Notes under the pieces: generated by a model
Told to the model about the DNA's origin: nothing
The model's input: the letters and a program-made list of their open reading frames with translations, nothing else
Database searches by the model: none
Position numbers and translations under genes: made by a program
Shown here: one piece after another, positions 45,965 through 59,514 of the stretch
Position numbering within the stretch: position 1 is the stretch's first letter
Layout of the letters: every line of letters begins with the position of its first letter
Source: Planococcus citri
Lineage: Eukaryota > Arthropoda > Insecta > Hemiptera > Pseudococcidae
NCBI RefSeq assembly: GCF_950023065.1
Contig: NC_088679.1
Location: forward strand, 37,634,001-37,698,000
Reading direction: 5' to 3'
DNA length: 64,000 nt

Positions 45965-48900
45965 CGTAGTATGTATCGTACATACCATCGCCAATTTATT
46001 CAATTGTGATTGAAATTGAGGTTCAAACCTGATTTCAGTTTTCCTTTCCAACTACGTCAAATACTTAAGTATTATATTTAAATTTTTTACTAGTTAAATT
46101 AGAATTTTATGAAATTCGGCGAGGCAGCTGTATGTTGAATGAAGTGTATTTTTAGACAAACTTTCAGGCTTTTTATCCCGACCCATGGTTTTTCTCTTAC
46201 ATTTTTTCCGAATTCTTATTCCTATAAAATTGACCTTCACCACACGTTTGAAGTGATGTCGTGATTGGTGCGGGATGATCAAAAATGCATTCGATATTCT
46301 ACCTCAAAAATCAAGTAGAATATCACAAGCGAAGAACTCTCAGCGGTTCGTAGAATTTTCAACTACCAATTAATTTATAATTTCAAAAAAAGTGAACTTA
46401 CCTGGTGCTTCAATTTAGTCCGAAACACCTTGTTTTTTCGACCTACAAAGTAGAAGATTTTCCTGATTTCTCAATTTTCTTCAAACGATTATGACGATTT
46501 CTGAAGCCAAATTTACAGTTGCAGACTGAAACAAAAGGCCAAGTTGATGGAAATCTGTTGTAAAATTTCATTACCTGAAAATTTGTTCGATTGTTCGTCT
46601 CAATTGTTTCATAAGACCAGCAAAGGAAAAATTTAATGCTTCAAAACACGAAATTTCATTCTCCTTTTTCAACATTTTTTACAGCTCCCAACGAAAAATG
46701 TTTGCATCTCAACAAAATTGGAATAAAATAAAGTAAGTAAAATAGACCTAACATCGGGGTTTCCGATTTAGTTCGAATTTCAAAATTTTTTAACAGAAAA
46801 ACATTTTTATTTCAGACCTTCACTTGCATATGAAAAATGTATCAATTTGAACTTTCGACCTTAATTGTAATTTGATTTTTTTTTCTTTAGTAGATAATTT
46901 CTCAATTTTTGAATTTAAATAAAAATCATTACATTTCAACTTGTTCTTGTATGAGTAATTTTCAAAATTTTTGCTCTTTTTTTCCTTCTAGAAAATTTTA
47001 TTTTATTTACTTATAGCAGAAATTTGTTGAAATTCGGAAATTACAATTTTTAAATTTTTTCTTGTTAGATAGGTACCGAAGTTGTTGAAAAAAATTGAAA
47101 TTTTATGTTTTGGAGCATTCAATTTTTTTGTGAGCCGTATAAAAGAACTGGGAAAAGTAATCGAAAAAAGTTTCTGCTGATAAATTAAATTTTGCAGCAA
47201 AATTCTATAAACTTGGTTTTTTGGTTTTGTATGAATCTTTAAATTTGACTCTCCATTCTTTTTTCTTGGAAGCTCCATCCACCCATAGTTAGTTGCCAAA
47301 AAATGGCATTCAAAAAAAGATTATATAATTTTTGAATAACTGTAAAGACGCAGAATCGTCTGCTCGACTTCAAAATGAATAAATAAATCACCAAGGGCCT
47401 CCTCTAATTCCATTTCCCCAAAAAATGCAAAATAATCCAATTCTGTATTTTTGCGAAGTACTTTCGCTAGTCAAACATCGAATTGATTTCTGAGCTCATT
47501 TTCGTTATAAATATTAATCAAGTGGTCAGTTGAAACCAGCTTTGAATATTTTATTGAAAATTGAAAAGAGAGAAAAAAAACTTACCTACGAAATAATTTT
47601 ACACAGAAAACTGATTTTATTGTTCCTTTCATCTTCACTTCACCTCACCTTCTCTCTTCTCATTTTACGAACTTACATCCATCAAAATAAAAGAATGAAA
47701 AACACACTCTAGAAATAAACAATTCAATCTAAGTCGAAAAAGCACTTCACACATTATTTTTTACTGCTTTGATTATTCCTGGATACATTTCCAAGAACTC
47801 ATAAAATGTAGATTATTGCTCCGAGGGTAAAATTATCATCCACGATAGTCTAGATGATTTTACCTCACCAGACCATAACAATAAGGGAAAAACGTCGTAT
47901 GTACCTTAAGCATATCTGATTTCTTATTAGCTTAAATTTTTTTCTCGAATAGGTAATCGAAAGGGGGAAAATACCCACAAAGTATTAAAAATACTACTCA
48001 ATTTGTTATAAATAATCTGGTAGCTCATCAAACTACACATTACGACCTGTTAGTCGCCGTGTATCAGCGCGAGTCGATCAGAAACTGCCGATCCATGCGA
48101 TGCCATGCCACATCGGATCGTCTCGTCGAATAATTTAAATTTTAAAACTAGTAGTCGTATAATACGTATAACTAACCACTCGATGGGAATAATTTTTCAT
48201 AGACACGTATTCCCAAAATAATTACACCAAATGAAATTCATCGACGAATTTGAAAGCTTCGAGAAGAGAAAATTTCACGCTAGAATGAAACTTGTACACG
48301 ACGATGAGGGGTGTACTGGTAAAACCAGGGTAACAAGTTACACAAAATCTTACAGCATGGCGAAAAACGGATAAAGTCGAGCTTTTAAATCAACGTTCGG
48401 GAAGCGAAGTCACATTAATTACTTTTATTGCTTTTCGATACGAACGTTTTGCTGGTGCTGGTTGTGCAGAGGGAAGGGGGTCGTGGTTGAGTTGCAAAAG
48501 TTTACTGCGATGTTCGACGAATAGAGTTTACACGAGGAGCTAGCCAGGTCCAGGATCCTAATTAAAAAAGGATTTCAATTTTGAAGAATAGCTCCGCTTA
48601 TTCTCTATGGGTTGGGGATACCCAGGTTAATGGATAAAACTTAATGCCGACGTAATAAATTAAATTACTAATGTTTCGAATGACTTTTTTATTTATACAT
48701 ACAACAAAAAAACACCCATAACGTGGATGCAAATCGAACTCGAAAATGTTCGTACATACCTATAATACCTACGTTTTGTAATATTTCCACGATTTTGGTG
48801 GTATTTTTCACATCTATTTGTATTTACATTAGTTGAGGGGGGCCAAAATGTCATACCGTATTGATACATGGTGTCATGTTTATGGTGAATTTTTCGCGAC

Positions 48901-51900
48901 CAAAAATTCGCACATAAATATCTCAACCTAAGTTGACTAATTTCTGGGGAAAAAGTCGTAAACCACGTAGATAAGTCATACTTCCGGAGAATACCGATCA
49001 AAACAGATATGACTGGTTTTATTGGCGGTCGATCGTTAATTGGCTACATTAGCACCTTCTTTTCTCGCCGTAATAAATCACTAAAAAGTAAAATATACGG
49101 ATACGAATGAATGGTGAATGAGAGAGAGACTCTCGAAGAAGACGTGCTCGTTGTAAACGTATAAAAAAAACACAGTTTTCAAGTTCAATATTCAAACAAA
49201 AGCCTGCCGACCTCGCGTTAACCATCGCATCGCGTCCGGCCAACTGGCCGGCCGTATAATGGCTTCGTTAAAATATACCACATAGGTATATATGTATAAA
49301 CCTTTCCCAAGTTTTTCCGTCGAGTAATCTGGTGTATTGTGTAATTATTTACATTATACGAAATTAGCCTAGTACGCGATATCTCGCGAGCAAATAGGAG
49401 CAAATCTTAACCTTCGAGTACGTAATAAAATTCAGCTTAATTACGCCAAATCGACATTTGTACCGTGCCCATGCACTGTAACGTCGATTCGTGACTATAA
49501 AAGCTTGTTTAATTTTATTCCGCCGCTACGTACCTCTATCTCTGCTTATGTGTAATCTCATATACCGCGCCAATAGCCTTTCTCAGATGAGCGTGCGATG
49601 CGTTTACTTACAGGTCACACCTACGAGCAAATGTGGTGACTGGAGAGGTACGTGTGGTAGGGAATTTTTCAGTCTTTTTGAGACAACGGTTGGTTTTGGT
49701 TCTTTGGTGACACTGCTGGAACTTCTTGCGCAGAAAGTTTTTTGAAAATTAATGAAGTATGTAATATGTATGTTAGAAAAAAATTTCTTGAAAGTTCATG
49801 CTGGACTTGTATAGCAGATGCGTTTACGGCTGGATTTGCGAGCTGATCATTTTGTTTCAACGATTACTCTTACGTTTACAATACAAACGTATTTAATATT
49901 ATCGACTGACGTCGACAAATAACGTGGATCTTTCAATCAAACGATAAATTTAAATTTTATTTAATAAAAAATTTCAAACATTTAAAAATGATAAAAAATC
50001 TTGTCGAAATACATATAAATAATAACAAGAGATTAACGATGTTGTCATCGTAAAAACTTTCAGAGTAATGAACTCTTTCAATAACAAAACAGAGTTCAAA
50101 ATTTTAACTTTCAAAAATGCTGCTAACCAGCAATAACTCTAATTACGCAAAACTACGTAAACTATAGGGTATTCCTCCTGGCGCAGCCAGCAATTTGAGT
50201 TCGACAATTTAAACGATTATATAAATACATAACGAAATAAATTTAACTTTTCTAGAATAGAATTTTAACGCGAGTTTAGGTACAATAAACGTACCATCGT
50301 ACGATGCGTAAGTAGTACGCTATAACGAAAATCTTTACAATTACCGTATGGGTTTGACGTATTTTGTGAAGAAGTTAATCTTGAGAGAGAGGCTACCTAG
50401 AAAATTTTTAAACTAGCTAGCTGCACAAAGCGCTGAGTCAGGGCTATTCGAAGTATACCTAAAACATTTTGAAAAAATGTGATTTTTTGCCATTCTTTGA
50501 CATTGTAATTTGTGTGGTGCTGGGAGCCCTGCAGTCGCCAGGCTCAAGAAATGCGATTTGAGTTCCTGAACTTTCGTGACCCAAATCCATTGATTTTGAA
50601 ATTCAAATGGGTACCACTTTTAGCCCACTACGAGTTACTTGAAGATTGGTAGATCACAAAATGTTCTGATTTCTCATTAATTTTATGGCGCTGTATTCTA
50701 CCATTCAAAATTCTATTTTGAAAAAACTAACGCTAGATTCGTTCTCAGCAGGTTAAAATATCCTATAAACGTATTTTCTATAATTTTGACTGAATTTTCA
50801 AAATTTATGTTTGCATACTTATTCATCTTTTTTGGTAGGTAAGTAGTAAGTGTTTGGAAAAATGGAAAAAATCTAACAAAAAAAAAAAATTCCAAGAGTT
50901 GATCAAAATGACTTGAAAAGTGTGGTAGATAACCAGGGCATTTTAACTGACTGAGCATGAAACCAGCATTAGTTTTTCCTCAAATGAAATTTCGTAGTTG
51001 AAAATTGTCCTGAAGTTGATAGGAGATTAAAATGTTCGCGATCCAACCATCTTCAAATCGCTGGTAAACGTCTGAAAATGATATTAAATTTGATAGCCAA
51101 TGGGCTCATGGATATTTAGAAACTCAAATCACATCTTTATAGGACTAACCGGATATCCTCGCAGGTGACTTTACATAGTTAAAAATGACCAAAAAAATCA
51201 CATTTTAAAGAACTTCGGTAATTTGAGGACTGCCGTCTCACTCAACATTTTTTTGGACGGTCTCTCACTCGTTAAGGAAATGGGGAATTTTCCTCCTCAG
51301 TCTCAAGATTTAGAGCCCTATAGGTCGATAGTTGTGATATTTTTTCTCATTATTTGTTTTTTCTGATAGCTAATTGAGAAGATGCTCTTTCTTCAGATCA
51401 GGTACCATTAAAACACAATTTTCTGAAAATAACAATGAAATAAAAACAGAAATTGGAGACTCTATGCTTCAATAGAATGAACAATTTTTTTTTTGACAAG
51501 CCTGAGTTCGGATTCAGTGGAAACTGTAGAAAGCCCCATTGAGGCCTCAGGACTGTGAGCTCCTAATTAATACATTAGGTACCTACTTTACTTCGTATCT
51601 TAACAAAAATCACCAACGGAAATTCTGCCACCGTAACAAGAACACGATTCGTGTCACCATTTCTAGCATTTGAAACACTCGATCCCATCTCCATCCTCAC
51701 AGGAAAAACTGAACAAAAGTAGCACGTTTTCTCGAATTTTATTGGGGTGAAGAGGAGGGGTCCACACGTTCCGGAATAGCTAGATAATGAAGAATAAATT
51801 TTTGAATAATTTCTTCATTTTTACACTCTATTCGTGGTCAAAATACGTATCAATAATTAACTTTAAGTAGGTAGGTACATACTTACGAGATAGCTTTCCG

Positions 51901-52330
51901 ATAAAACTTGTTGTAGGTCTCCGTATAGGTGAATGTTGAGATCCATGCTGCGGGGGGGGGGGGTATCGTTATCCCTTTTTCCAATGTTTTGCAAATAAGA
52001 AATCGCATCGCTCTTTTGTAACTCAACTACATGCATTTTCACCGACATTATCACAAAATGGTCTTGTGAACAATGAAAACTTGCCCGGAAAAATACGAGT
52101 ATATTCTTTATCAATTGAATTTGCACTTGGAAAAAACAAGCCTTTTATACTCAAGTATAGAAAGTAATAATAATTCACGAGTAAGTACTGGAAGTGTCCT
52201 TATAGTGAGGGCCGAAGAGCGGGTCTTTAAAGAAAGGGCATCACCGGACACAACAAAATCGAAAGAGCATGCAATATTTGCGTCAATACGCAAAATATCA
52301 GCTGCTGAAGTGCATTTTTCAATTTTTAAA
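45965..52330. other. Intergenic, no gene seen
   Basis: There is AT-rich sequence at 46.0-47.9 kb and 50.4-51.9 kb, and repeat-poor, CpG-containing sequence at 47.9-50.3 kb. A G12 tract lies at 51952-51963. The longest frames (98-102 codons, minus strand, 47003-47299 and 48693-49001) show no domain, signal peptide or splice context. Confidence 0.4.
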
Positions 52331-52334
52331 ATGA

Positions 52335-52700
52335 TGTGAAAAAAATCAAAATTTTACTGAATTTACCAAAAAAAGCTGTACTTTGATAGTACCCTAGTTT
52401 CGATTTCGCTAAATCACTTGGAAACTCTTTGAACCACTTTGAACAGTTTTGCAGCCTCCAGCAGATTTTTGAAAGTTGAAATTTCCACAAGAATTTTGTG
52501 CAATAAAGTTGAGAGGACAAAATTGTCCGGCATCTCTGTAGGCACTGAAAACTCCCAAGTTTCAAAAATCTGCTGGAGAGGGATGCTAGAACTCTGCTCA
52601 AAACGGATCGAAATCGTTTCCAAATAATTCAGAGGATCGAAAGTAGGGTAGAAATTTCTGCTTTAGTGGTCAATTTTGTGAAATTTTGATTTTTAATAGA
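52335..52700. repeat. Foldback repeat of the CTCCAGC family
   Basis: Inverted arms meet near 52525: CAGCAGATTTTTGAAAGTTG and CTAGTTTCGATTTC on the left, CAAGTTTCAAAAATCTGCTG and GAAATCGTTTCC on the right. The words are shared with the repeats at 55.4-56.2 kb. Confidence 0.6.
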
Positions 52701-52949
52701 TTTCATTTTTTGAAATCATTTTTAACAAAACACAAAAGTAAAAACGCAATAACACAATTAGACAATCTTCGAAATAATTATCGCTTACATTAGATTTGGA
52801 AAACAATTTTACAAAATATGCTTATTTTGATTTTAGCACAATACAGTTTGAGATTAAACTGACTCTTGTTAACAATAGTACTAATACAAAGGGGCTTTCC
52901 TACTGGCGCACTTTAAGATACTGAGGCAGTGTTATATTTTAAAAATACA

Positions 52950-52982
52950 CTCTCTAAATTTCACTGTTTCAAATTTAGAGAG
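52950..52982. mobile_element. Palindromic MITE, end-only copy
   Basis: This is a 33-base remnant: CTCTCTAAATTTCACTG joined directly to TTTCAAATTTAGAGAG. Both ends of the family at 16950-17191 are present with essentially all of the interior gone. Confidence 0.7.
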
Positions 52983-54828
52983 TACGTTTCAAAAAACTGA
53001 ATTCATTGATCGAATTCACATTTTCGGATACCGGTTTCTCCAGATAAAGTTTTACTTCAGAGCGAATGTGATTATTTTCATTACTATGGTCTCTATCTTG
53101 AAATTCGATTTTGTGAAATGATTCGAAATTTGATTCGAATCATAATCACAAATGATTTTAATCACGCACACCCCCGTTACCATTGATGAACGTAGGTAAT
53201 GGTTATTGGTTAGTGAGCTTACATTTTCTTGAAATATTTTAGTGTGAATTGATCATCTTCGACTGATGATTCTGAGTGCAAATTTTTCGTTTTATGCTTC
53301 GCGAAATCGGGTACCTTCCCAACATTTAAACATTCGAAAAAGCTATGCCTACTTACCCAATTGATTCAAAATTGAAATCATTTGCCATTTTAAAGAACAA
53401 TTTACCTACTCTGAAAAATGAATTTCAAAAAGTAAACGTCGTAGAAAAATATGATTCAATACCAGTAAACACAGTTATTCGCGTGCATTAAATTTCAAAC
53501 GCTCGCGTTTCAAGGTCTATTTTTCGTGCGTTTTCGTAATACGACGATTGGATTTATCGTAAAACATACCTACTCCACACTGACACATAGCCTAGGTTTG
53601 ATTTAAATTCGCCGTTATTTTGGCGCGTCTTTATGCGAAAATAATGTATTTCAGTTCTAACGAGCCGTCAAAGCTGAAGAAGTTGAGAAAAAAAATCCCA
53701 AGGATTGTGATGTTAATGCACCATCATTCGCAGCAATATGGCATGGTGAAAAAAAGAGTTCGCTAACTCACACTCGCACACTCTTTCCCTACGAAGTAGA
53801 AACAATAGCACGGTGACATTGGAGAAGAATTTAACTAAGGTTGAGTTAGAGGATCGTGATCTAAAATGCTGCTACTGTATGTGTGTGTGCTATGTATATA
53901 AATAAATGTGCCTCTATGTACCACATAATATAGCCTTTACATACTATTGTATAACGAAAGCGCAACCTTTCCAGACTACTTCATTTAAATAATACCTATA
54001 CGAACGCATGCTTTCTCGTTTTCTTTCACAGACGCGACATATAATCTTAACCTGTTCTGAATTTCGAATCTACGCTCACACCATTCGACGTCCACTGATT
54101 GATTGATGGTTTGATTATTTGATTGATTGTGTTTATTTAGCTAGCTCATTTTCTTCTCTCTTCTTGCCTGACTTTTTTTCTTCTTCATTCTCCTTGATCG
54201 TTTGATCAATACCCATTTTTGCCGACGTTAAACAAAAGCTTAGCTAATCACGACCAGATGTTTTCGATTCGTATTAATTCACGAATAAATAAATGTTGCG
54301 TAATGTGAATTTTTTTCCTCTCTTTTTCACCCGAATAACTCGCCTAGGTTGACGTTTAAATGGCGCGAGTATTTTAATTAGGCGGTAACTGGGTTCCTTT
54401 TTATGTGCCGAGAAGACCTGCCATTCTCAAATGGTGTCTAGTGATGTGAGATTGTATTTTTCAATGAAAGTAGAATGTCTTTTTTCCTTTTTGTGATGGA
54501 GAGGTAGGAGGGAGGGAGGGGAGCGATTAGACACATCGATTTTACGCGTGTGTGAAAGAAAATGCGATAGAAGACAATAAATGAATGAACAAAAAATGTT
54601 ACTTGTTGCAATATAAAAGTGTTGGGCACTGCTTAGTATGGACATTTTTAGTCGACTTAAGAAGTTTTGTCGCAAATATTCTCCCTCCTTCCCTCCCTAA
54701 AAAACGAAAGATGAAGAAATTAGCAAGACTGAAATTGAAGAAAAAATTTTTTAAACGTTTCAAAATGATTTTTCAAATTTTTTGGTTCAAGTGGTCTCTT
54801 GGTGTCTTGAGTACTAGTGAATCATTTC
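52983..54828. other. Intergenic, no gene seen
   Basis: Repeat-poor DNA with CpG words at 53.4-54.4 kb. No supported gene. Confidence 0.4.
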
Positions 54829-54857
54829 AAAATAATAATAATAATAATAATAATAAT
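54829..54857. repeat. (AAT)n microsatellite
   Basis: About nine units of AAT. It gives a spurious Asn run in the overlapping plus-strand frame. Confidence 0.9.
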
Positions 54858-55315
54858 GTTTGTTCGAAACATACAAAAATTTTTCTAAATGTTTCAAGTT
54901 CTGCACTCTCGCCAGGCAGAGCGTTAACGATTGACCCAAAAATTTGAAATTTTCAGTGCGTGTAGTTGAGTTCATTTAGCCTTGCTGGGCTCCATCTAGT
55001 TTCCTGAAGAACAACCCACTCTAACTGTAGCCCTGACATCCTGAAAAAATCAAAGTACGACTGTAAAACTCTTGTCTAAAAATGAGCTTCCAAAATTTGT
55101 GAGATCCTGAATTTTGGCGATTGAGAAGCTAAAATTTTTCATTATGAATCATACGAAGGTGTCTAACTGTCTACTCGAAAAAAAAACTACAAAAAACGCT
55201 TACTTACTGTTTAATTTTAAGGTAGAGTTTTATAATACATTAGAAGCAAGCCTTTTTTTGAATTTCTTTTCTAAGGGGGACGCTAAATTGAAGTTGCAAG
55301 CCCCTAATTTTTATA

Positions 55316-55332
55316 CCCCCCCCCCCCCCCCC
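55316..55332. repeat. C17 homopolymer
   Basis: An unusually long C tract in a genome poor in G and C. Shorter G or C tracts lie at 19962-19972, 21092-21101, 22197-22208, 25306-25318 and 51952-51963. Confidence 0.9.
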
Positions 55333-55429
55333 GGTCACTGTACATACGAGTAATTTGAATTTTTGAGAGAAAAAAATCGAAGTTTCAAACTTTGAATTTT
55401 TATAAAATTTCGTCAAATGGAGATGAAAA

Positions 55430-55965
55430 GCTGAAATTTACTCTACACTACAAATTTTAACACCTTCTGAAGACGACTTCAGGTGGGTTCAAATCATTTT
55501 GGAGCCTCCAGAGACTTTTTGAAAATTACTGGAGCCTCTAGTAGATTTTTTGGAAACTCGAAATTTGATGGAAAGTCGAAATTTATTCTGCAAACTAATT
55601 TCAATACGCTACGAACTCGACTGCTGGTGGATTTCAAGTCGTTTTGGAGCCTCCAGCGACTTTTTGAAAGGTCGTATGGCGTTTTTTGGAAAATTGAAAT
55701 TTCCAAAAAGTAGCTGGAAGCTTCAAAACCATTTGAAACCACCATGTGGTCGACTTCATATATCGTATTGAAATTAGTCTGCGAAATAAATTTCAGCTTT
55801 CCATCTAAATTTAAAGTTGAAAAAATCTGCTGGAGCCTCTAGTAAGTTTCAAAAAGTCGCTGGAGGCTCCAAAATGACTTGAACCCACCTGAAGTCGTCT
55901 TCAGAGAGTGTTAAAATTGGAGTGTAGAGTAAATTTCAGCTTTCCATTTCCATTTGATGAAATTT
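55430..55965. repeat. Foldback repeat of the CTCCAGC family
   Basis: ACCTTCTGAAGACGACTTCA and GGTGGGTTCAAATCATTTTG on the left are matched by CAAAATGACTTGAACCCACC and TGAAGTCGTCTTCAGAGAG on the right. GGAGCCTCCAG-type words recur between the arms and on to about 56180. Confidence 0.65.
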
Positions 55966-56202
55966 TGTAGAAATTTAATGTTTAAAAAAATCTGCTGGAG
56001 GCTCCAGAACTTTCAAAAAATCGCTGGAGGCTCCAAAACGACTTTAAATTTACCTGTAGTACTTCGTAGCGCATTGAAATTAGTTTGCAGAGTACATTTC
56101 AGCTTTCCAACTCCATTTTGATGAAATTTTGTGGAAATTTCGAGTTTCAAAAATTTTCTGCAAGCTCCAAAACTGCTCAAGACGGTTTGAAACAGTTTCC
56201 AA

Positions 56203-56723
56203 CAGGGATGAAAAGCTAGCCAAAAGCTGAAAGCCAAGCACATTTTCGCATTTAGCCAAAAGCTAAAAGTTTGCAAGTTTCATTTTTTCCAAGCCAAAAG
56301 CTAGCCAAAAGTTTCATTTTTTTGGGAAGGCTTTCTTGCAGAATTGAATTTTCTAAATTCAGAAGTAACCAAAAAATTGAAAAAATTCATACAATTTCAT
56401 TTTAATGCGATTCAATGAAAGGAAAAAAAAGAGAAAATAATTCTAGCAATGAATATTCTCCACTATCACTAATTATGAAATCAATGTACCTGATCTAATT
56501 TTTAATCCCCTTTTTTTTGTAAATTGGCGGTGTATCAGCTAAAAGTTTAAAGCTAAAAGCTGTTAAATTGAAAATATAAGGGAAAGCCATTGGAAGCCAA
56601 AAGTTTGGCTAAAGCAAGCCTTAAAAATCGAGATAGCCGAAAGCTAAAGCCAAAAGTTTCAATTTTGAAATTTCAAGCTAAAAGCCAAAAGCTGAAGTTT
56701 CATTTTAAGGCTTTTCATCCCTG
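56203..56723. mobile_element. hAT-type MITE with perfect 8-bp target duplication
   Basis: The ends are CAGGGATGAAAAGC and its exact complement. The flanks are GTTTCCAA on both sides (56195-56202 and 56724-56731). The CAGGGATG terminus and 8-bp duplication are typical of hAT elements. The 521-base interior is non-coding and repeats AAGCCAAAAGCT many times. The insertion split a CTCCAGC-family repeat. Confidence 0.9.
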
Positions 56724-56731
56724 GTTTCCAA

Positions 56732-59514
56732 TCGATTTGGCATGTCGAAAATAGGGAATATCCCAAATTTCAGCTTTCTTGGTCAATTAGGTAAAATTTT
56801 GATTTTTCCCCTCATTTTTGGCCTGAATTTGATTTTCAAAAATTCACCAAAAATCGAAAAATTCAATTTAGCACTTGAAATTTTGACAGGTGAAAAATTT
56901 TTGCCTGATCTTTCAATCTTTAAAAACTTACCAAAATTTATTCATTTTTTCATTTTTTTCGAATTCGTTCATTTTTTTAATTTTTATGGAAATTTTTCGA
57001 TAATTTCGAACTTTTCTTTGGGGGACGGCGTCTCCCAGCGTCCCCCCCTCAAAGAAAGCCCTGCATAGAAGTGAAAATTCGGTATGGATTTAAAATTATT
57101 AAACTTTTCGAGGCGAACAAAAAAAAAATCTTGTCATGAAATAGCCTATATCATCACAATTTTAAGCCACGGGGATTTAAATTTTAAAGAAAGGTACCTA
57201 TGCATTTCATTCACTTTATCCCAGGTAGCCTTTTAAATGTTACCTGAAGTTTTAGAAAAACGAATTCAGCTGGGCAATATATTCCACTCCTCCCCCCATC
57301 TTATGTATTCCATGCATCGCGATTTTTATTCTAAGTACCTGAATCTCCATGAGATGCGTTTTTGATGGAAATAAATTGATGCAGTAAAGGCAGTAGTCGC
57401 CATTCGAATTCCAAAATGAAAAACTTCCTCCTTGAGCAATCTACTACCTAGGTCGAGGTACCTCACGTAAACCGATACAGTTTCGCAGTACTCTGCGACA
57501 GTGGGGTTTAAAAATGTCGAGCATATATGCGAAAGGTGTGTCGTCAACTCGTTCAACATTAATAATATAATCTGGAAGTTGATGCGAAACATATTAAATA
57601 AGAATCGTTGGAAGAATGAACACGATCACGATCTCTTCTGGTACATTGATAACGCATACATAAATGTTACTAAACTTCATGTTTTTGCTAAGTGCTGACC
57701 TCTACTGCGGTGTAATAATATATACGAAATAAACAACAACACCGAACAATATAATTTATAGTCGTTAAAACTACTATATATGCAAAATGGATCGCCTAAG
57801 TATTTGAAATTCTATCGAGTTAACATTTTATATTATTCTGATCTAGGTACCGGCGCAGCGTATCAACACATTTGGAATATTTTCGTTGGTCATTTCAAGT
57901 ACCTACCTGTAATATACACTCTGTGATGGTTGCCGAATTGGTCATCTATATTATGTGAAATTAATTTCCAGTTGGGATTTCTGTATTCATATGAGGTAAG
58001 TAATCATGACATGACTCTTACTTTACGTAAAGCGAAATCGTTTACTCATATAAGCTTTGTTTTTTTCGCTACAACTAATTTGTTTGTTTATTTGAGTCAT
58101 GATTGTATTAATTTTTAATTCTTTGTTGTACCTTGGTACTTACTTATTCCTTCTAAGGATATTGTGGCAGCTCGCGTATTCCGCGTACGTTTTATACGAA
58201 ATTTTATTCTATGGTAATTTCATGCGCAAAGATAAATAAATTAGCTTGCATACCGAGTTTTTAGAACCTATTTGGTCAACAATGAGTAATCGTACTCTTA
58301 CTCGTATGTTCTGAGTAATGTGTATTTAGTTGGAAATGGCGCACTATGTTGTCTGTGTGCCTCCTACGTGTAGCGCAAATCACGTACTGGGATTTCACTG
58401 GAAAACATTTCCATAGGAAGGAGTTATTAAATTAGGAGTTGGACTCGCGTATCTGATCTAACTCATACTATGCTATTTATGCTGGCTGCACAAATATCAT
58501 AAGTCAAGATGATATTTAGGATTGTAAATATGTAAATATTCGTCCGAATAGTTTGGAAAATTCATTCTTATATCCTATTAGTTGTGAAGGGTAGTGAGCT
58601 TTCTCAGATGGTAGCTCGAATTGATTTTTCATCTTGCTTCAAAGTGAATTGAATTTTTGAACTGGTAGCGCCTTTGCTGAGTCAGGGGCGGAAAGGCATC
58701 CTGAAAATAATAATTATTTTTGAGGAATCCACTGAAAAAAGATTACTTACTACCGTCAAATAATGGGATTGTGTCCACTTTCCATATTCTTGTGCGTTTT
58801 TTTTTTTTTTTTTTTTGTAACAGGTACCTACTATGTAAATTAGGAAAAAATGGTCGAGTTGGACGAAATTGGGAAAAAATGGTTAAGTTAGATATTCTCG
58901 AGGATTGTACAACTGACTTGATCAGCTCGAACCAAAAATGAAATCGGATTCTCTATTTCACCGAATTCCATTTACAAGCTTCCAATACAGGCAAAATTTA
59001 AAGGCTCGCAATCTTTCGGATGTTGATTACTTACACTTGGAGTAATAACAAATTTGAATTTTCAATGTCGTAGTTCAAATTTTCCTGACCCGCTCAAAAT
59101 TTAAAAGCCAGGCACTTGGAAAAGTTATAGTACAAAGTACAGACCCTTCACGCTCTCTTTGCAAAAAAATATATTTTTAAAATGACACAAATTTACAGAT
59201 GATCGTGACGTAGGTAGGTATCGATATAATTATTTTCAATTCGAAAGTTCCGAAATGAAATACCTATCGGGTTATTTTTTGATTTGACTCCTCTAGAATT
59301 TTCTCTCTACATCAAGGTTCTAAAACATGATCATAATTTTTGGATTCCATCACTTCGTATCTCCACAGCTCCCCCAACCTTTTTGAAAACCTTAAGAGAC
59401 TGCGGAATTAAAAAAATGAAAACGAGAAATGGATGAACAAGTTTTGAGGTTTGTCTACTGCTATTCTGGAACATATTTTGCTCTACACATTAAAAAAAAA
59501 TTGTTCCGTATTTA
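56732..59514. other. Intergenic, no supported gene
   Basis: Sequence is AT-rich to 57.3 kb, then repeat-poor. A plus-strand frame at 57501-57698 follows a possible acceptor (TGCGACAG) and is followed by AATAAA at about 57730, so a terminal exon is conceivable, but it has no homology that I recognise. A T17 run lies near 58800. Confidence 0.35.

Noticed and set aside
48693..49001. A 102-codon minus-strand frame
   Set aside because: No recognisable motif, and the region has no splice or promoter context.
54585..54947. A 120-codon frame with an Asn run
   Set aside because: The Asn run is an AAT microsatellite and the rest is Lys/Phe-rich, as expected of A/T-rich non-coding DNA.
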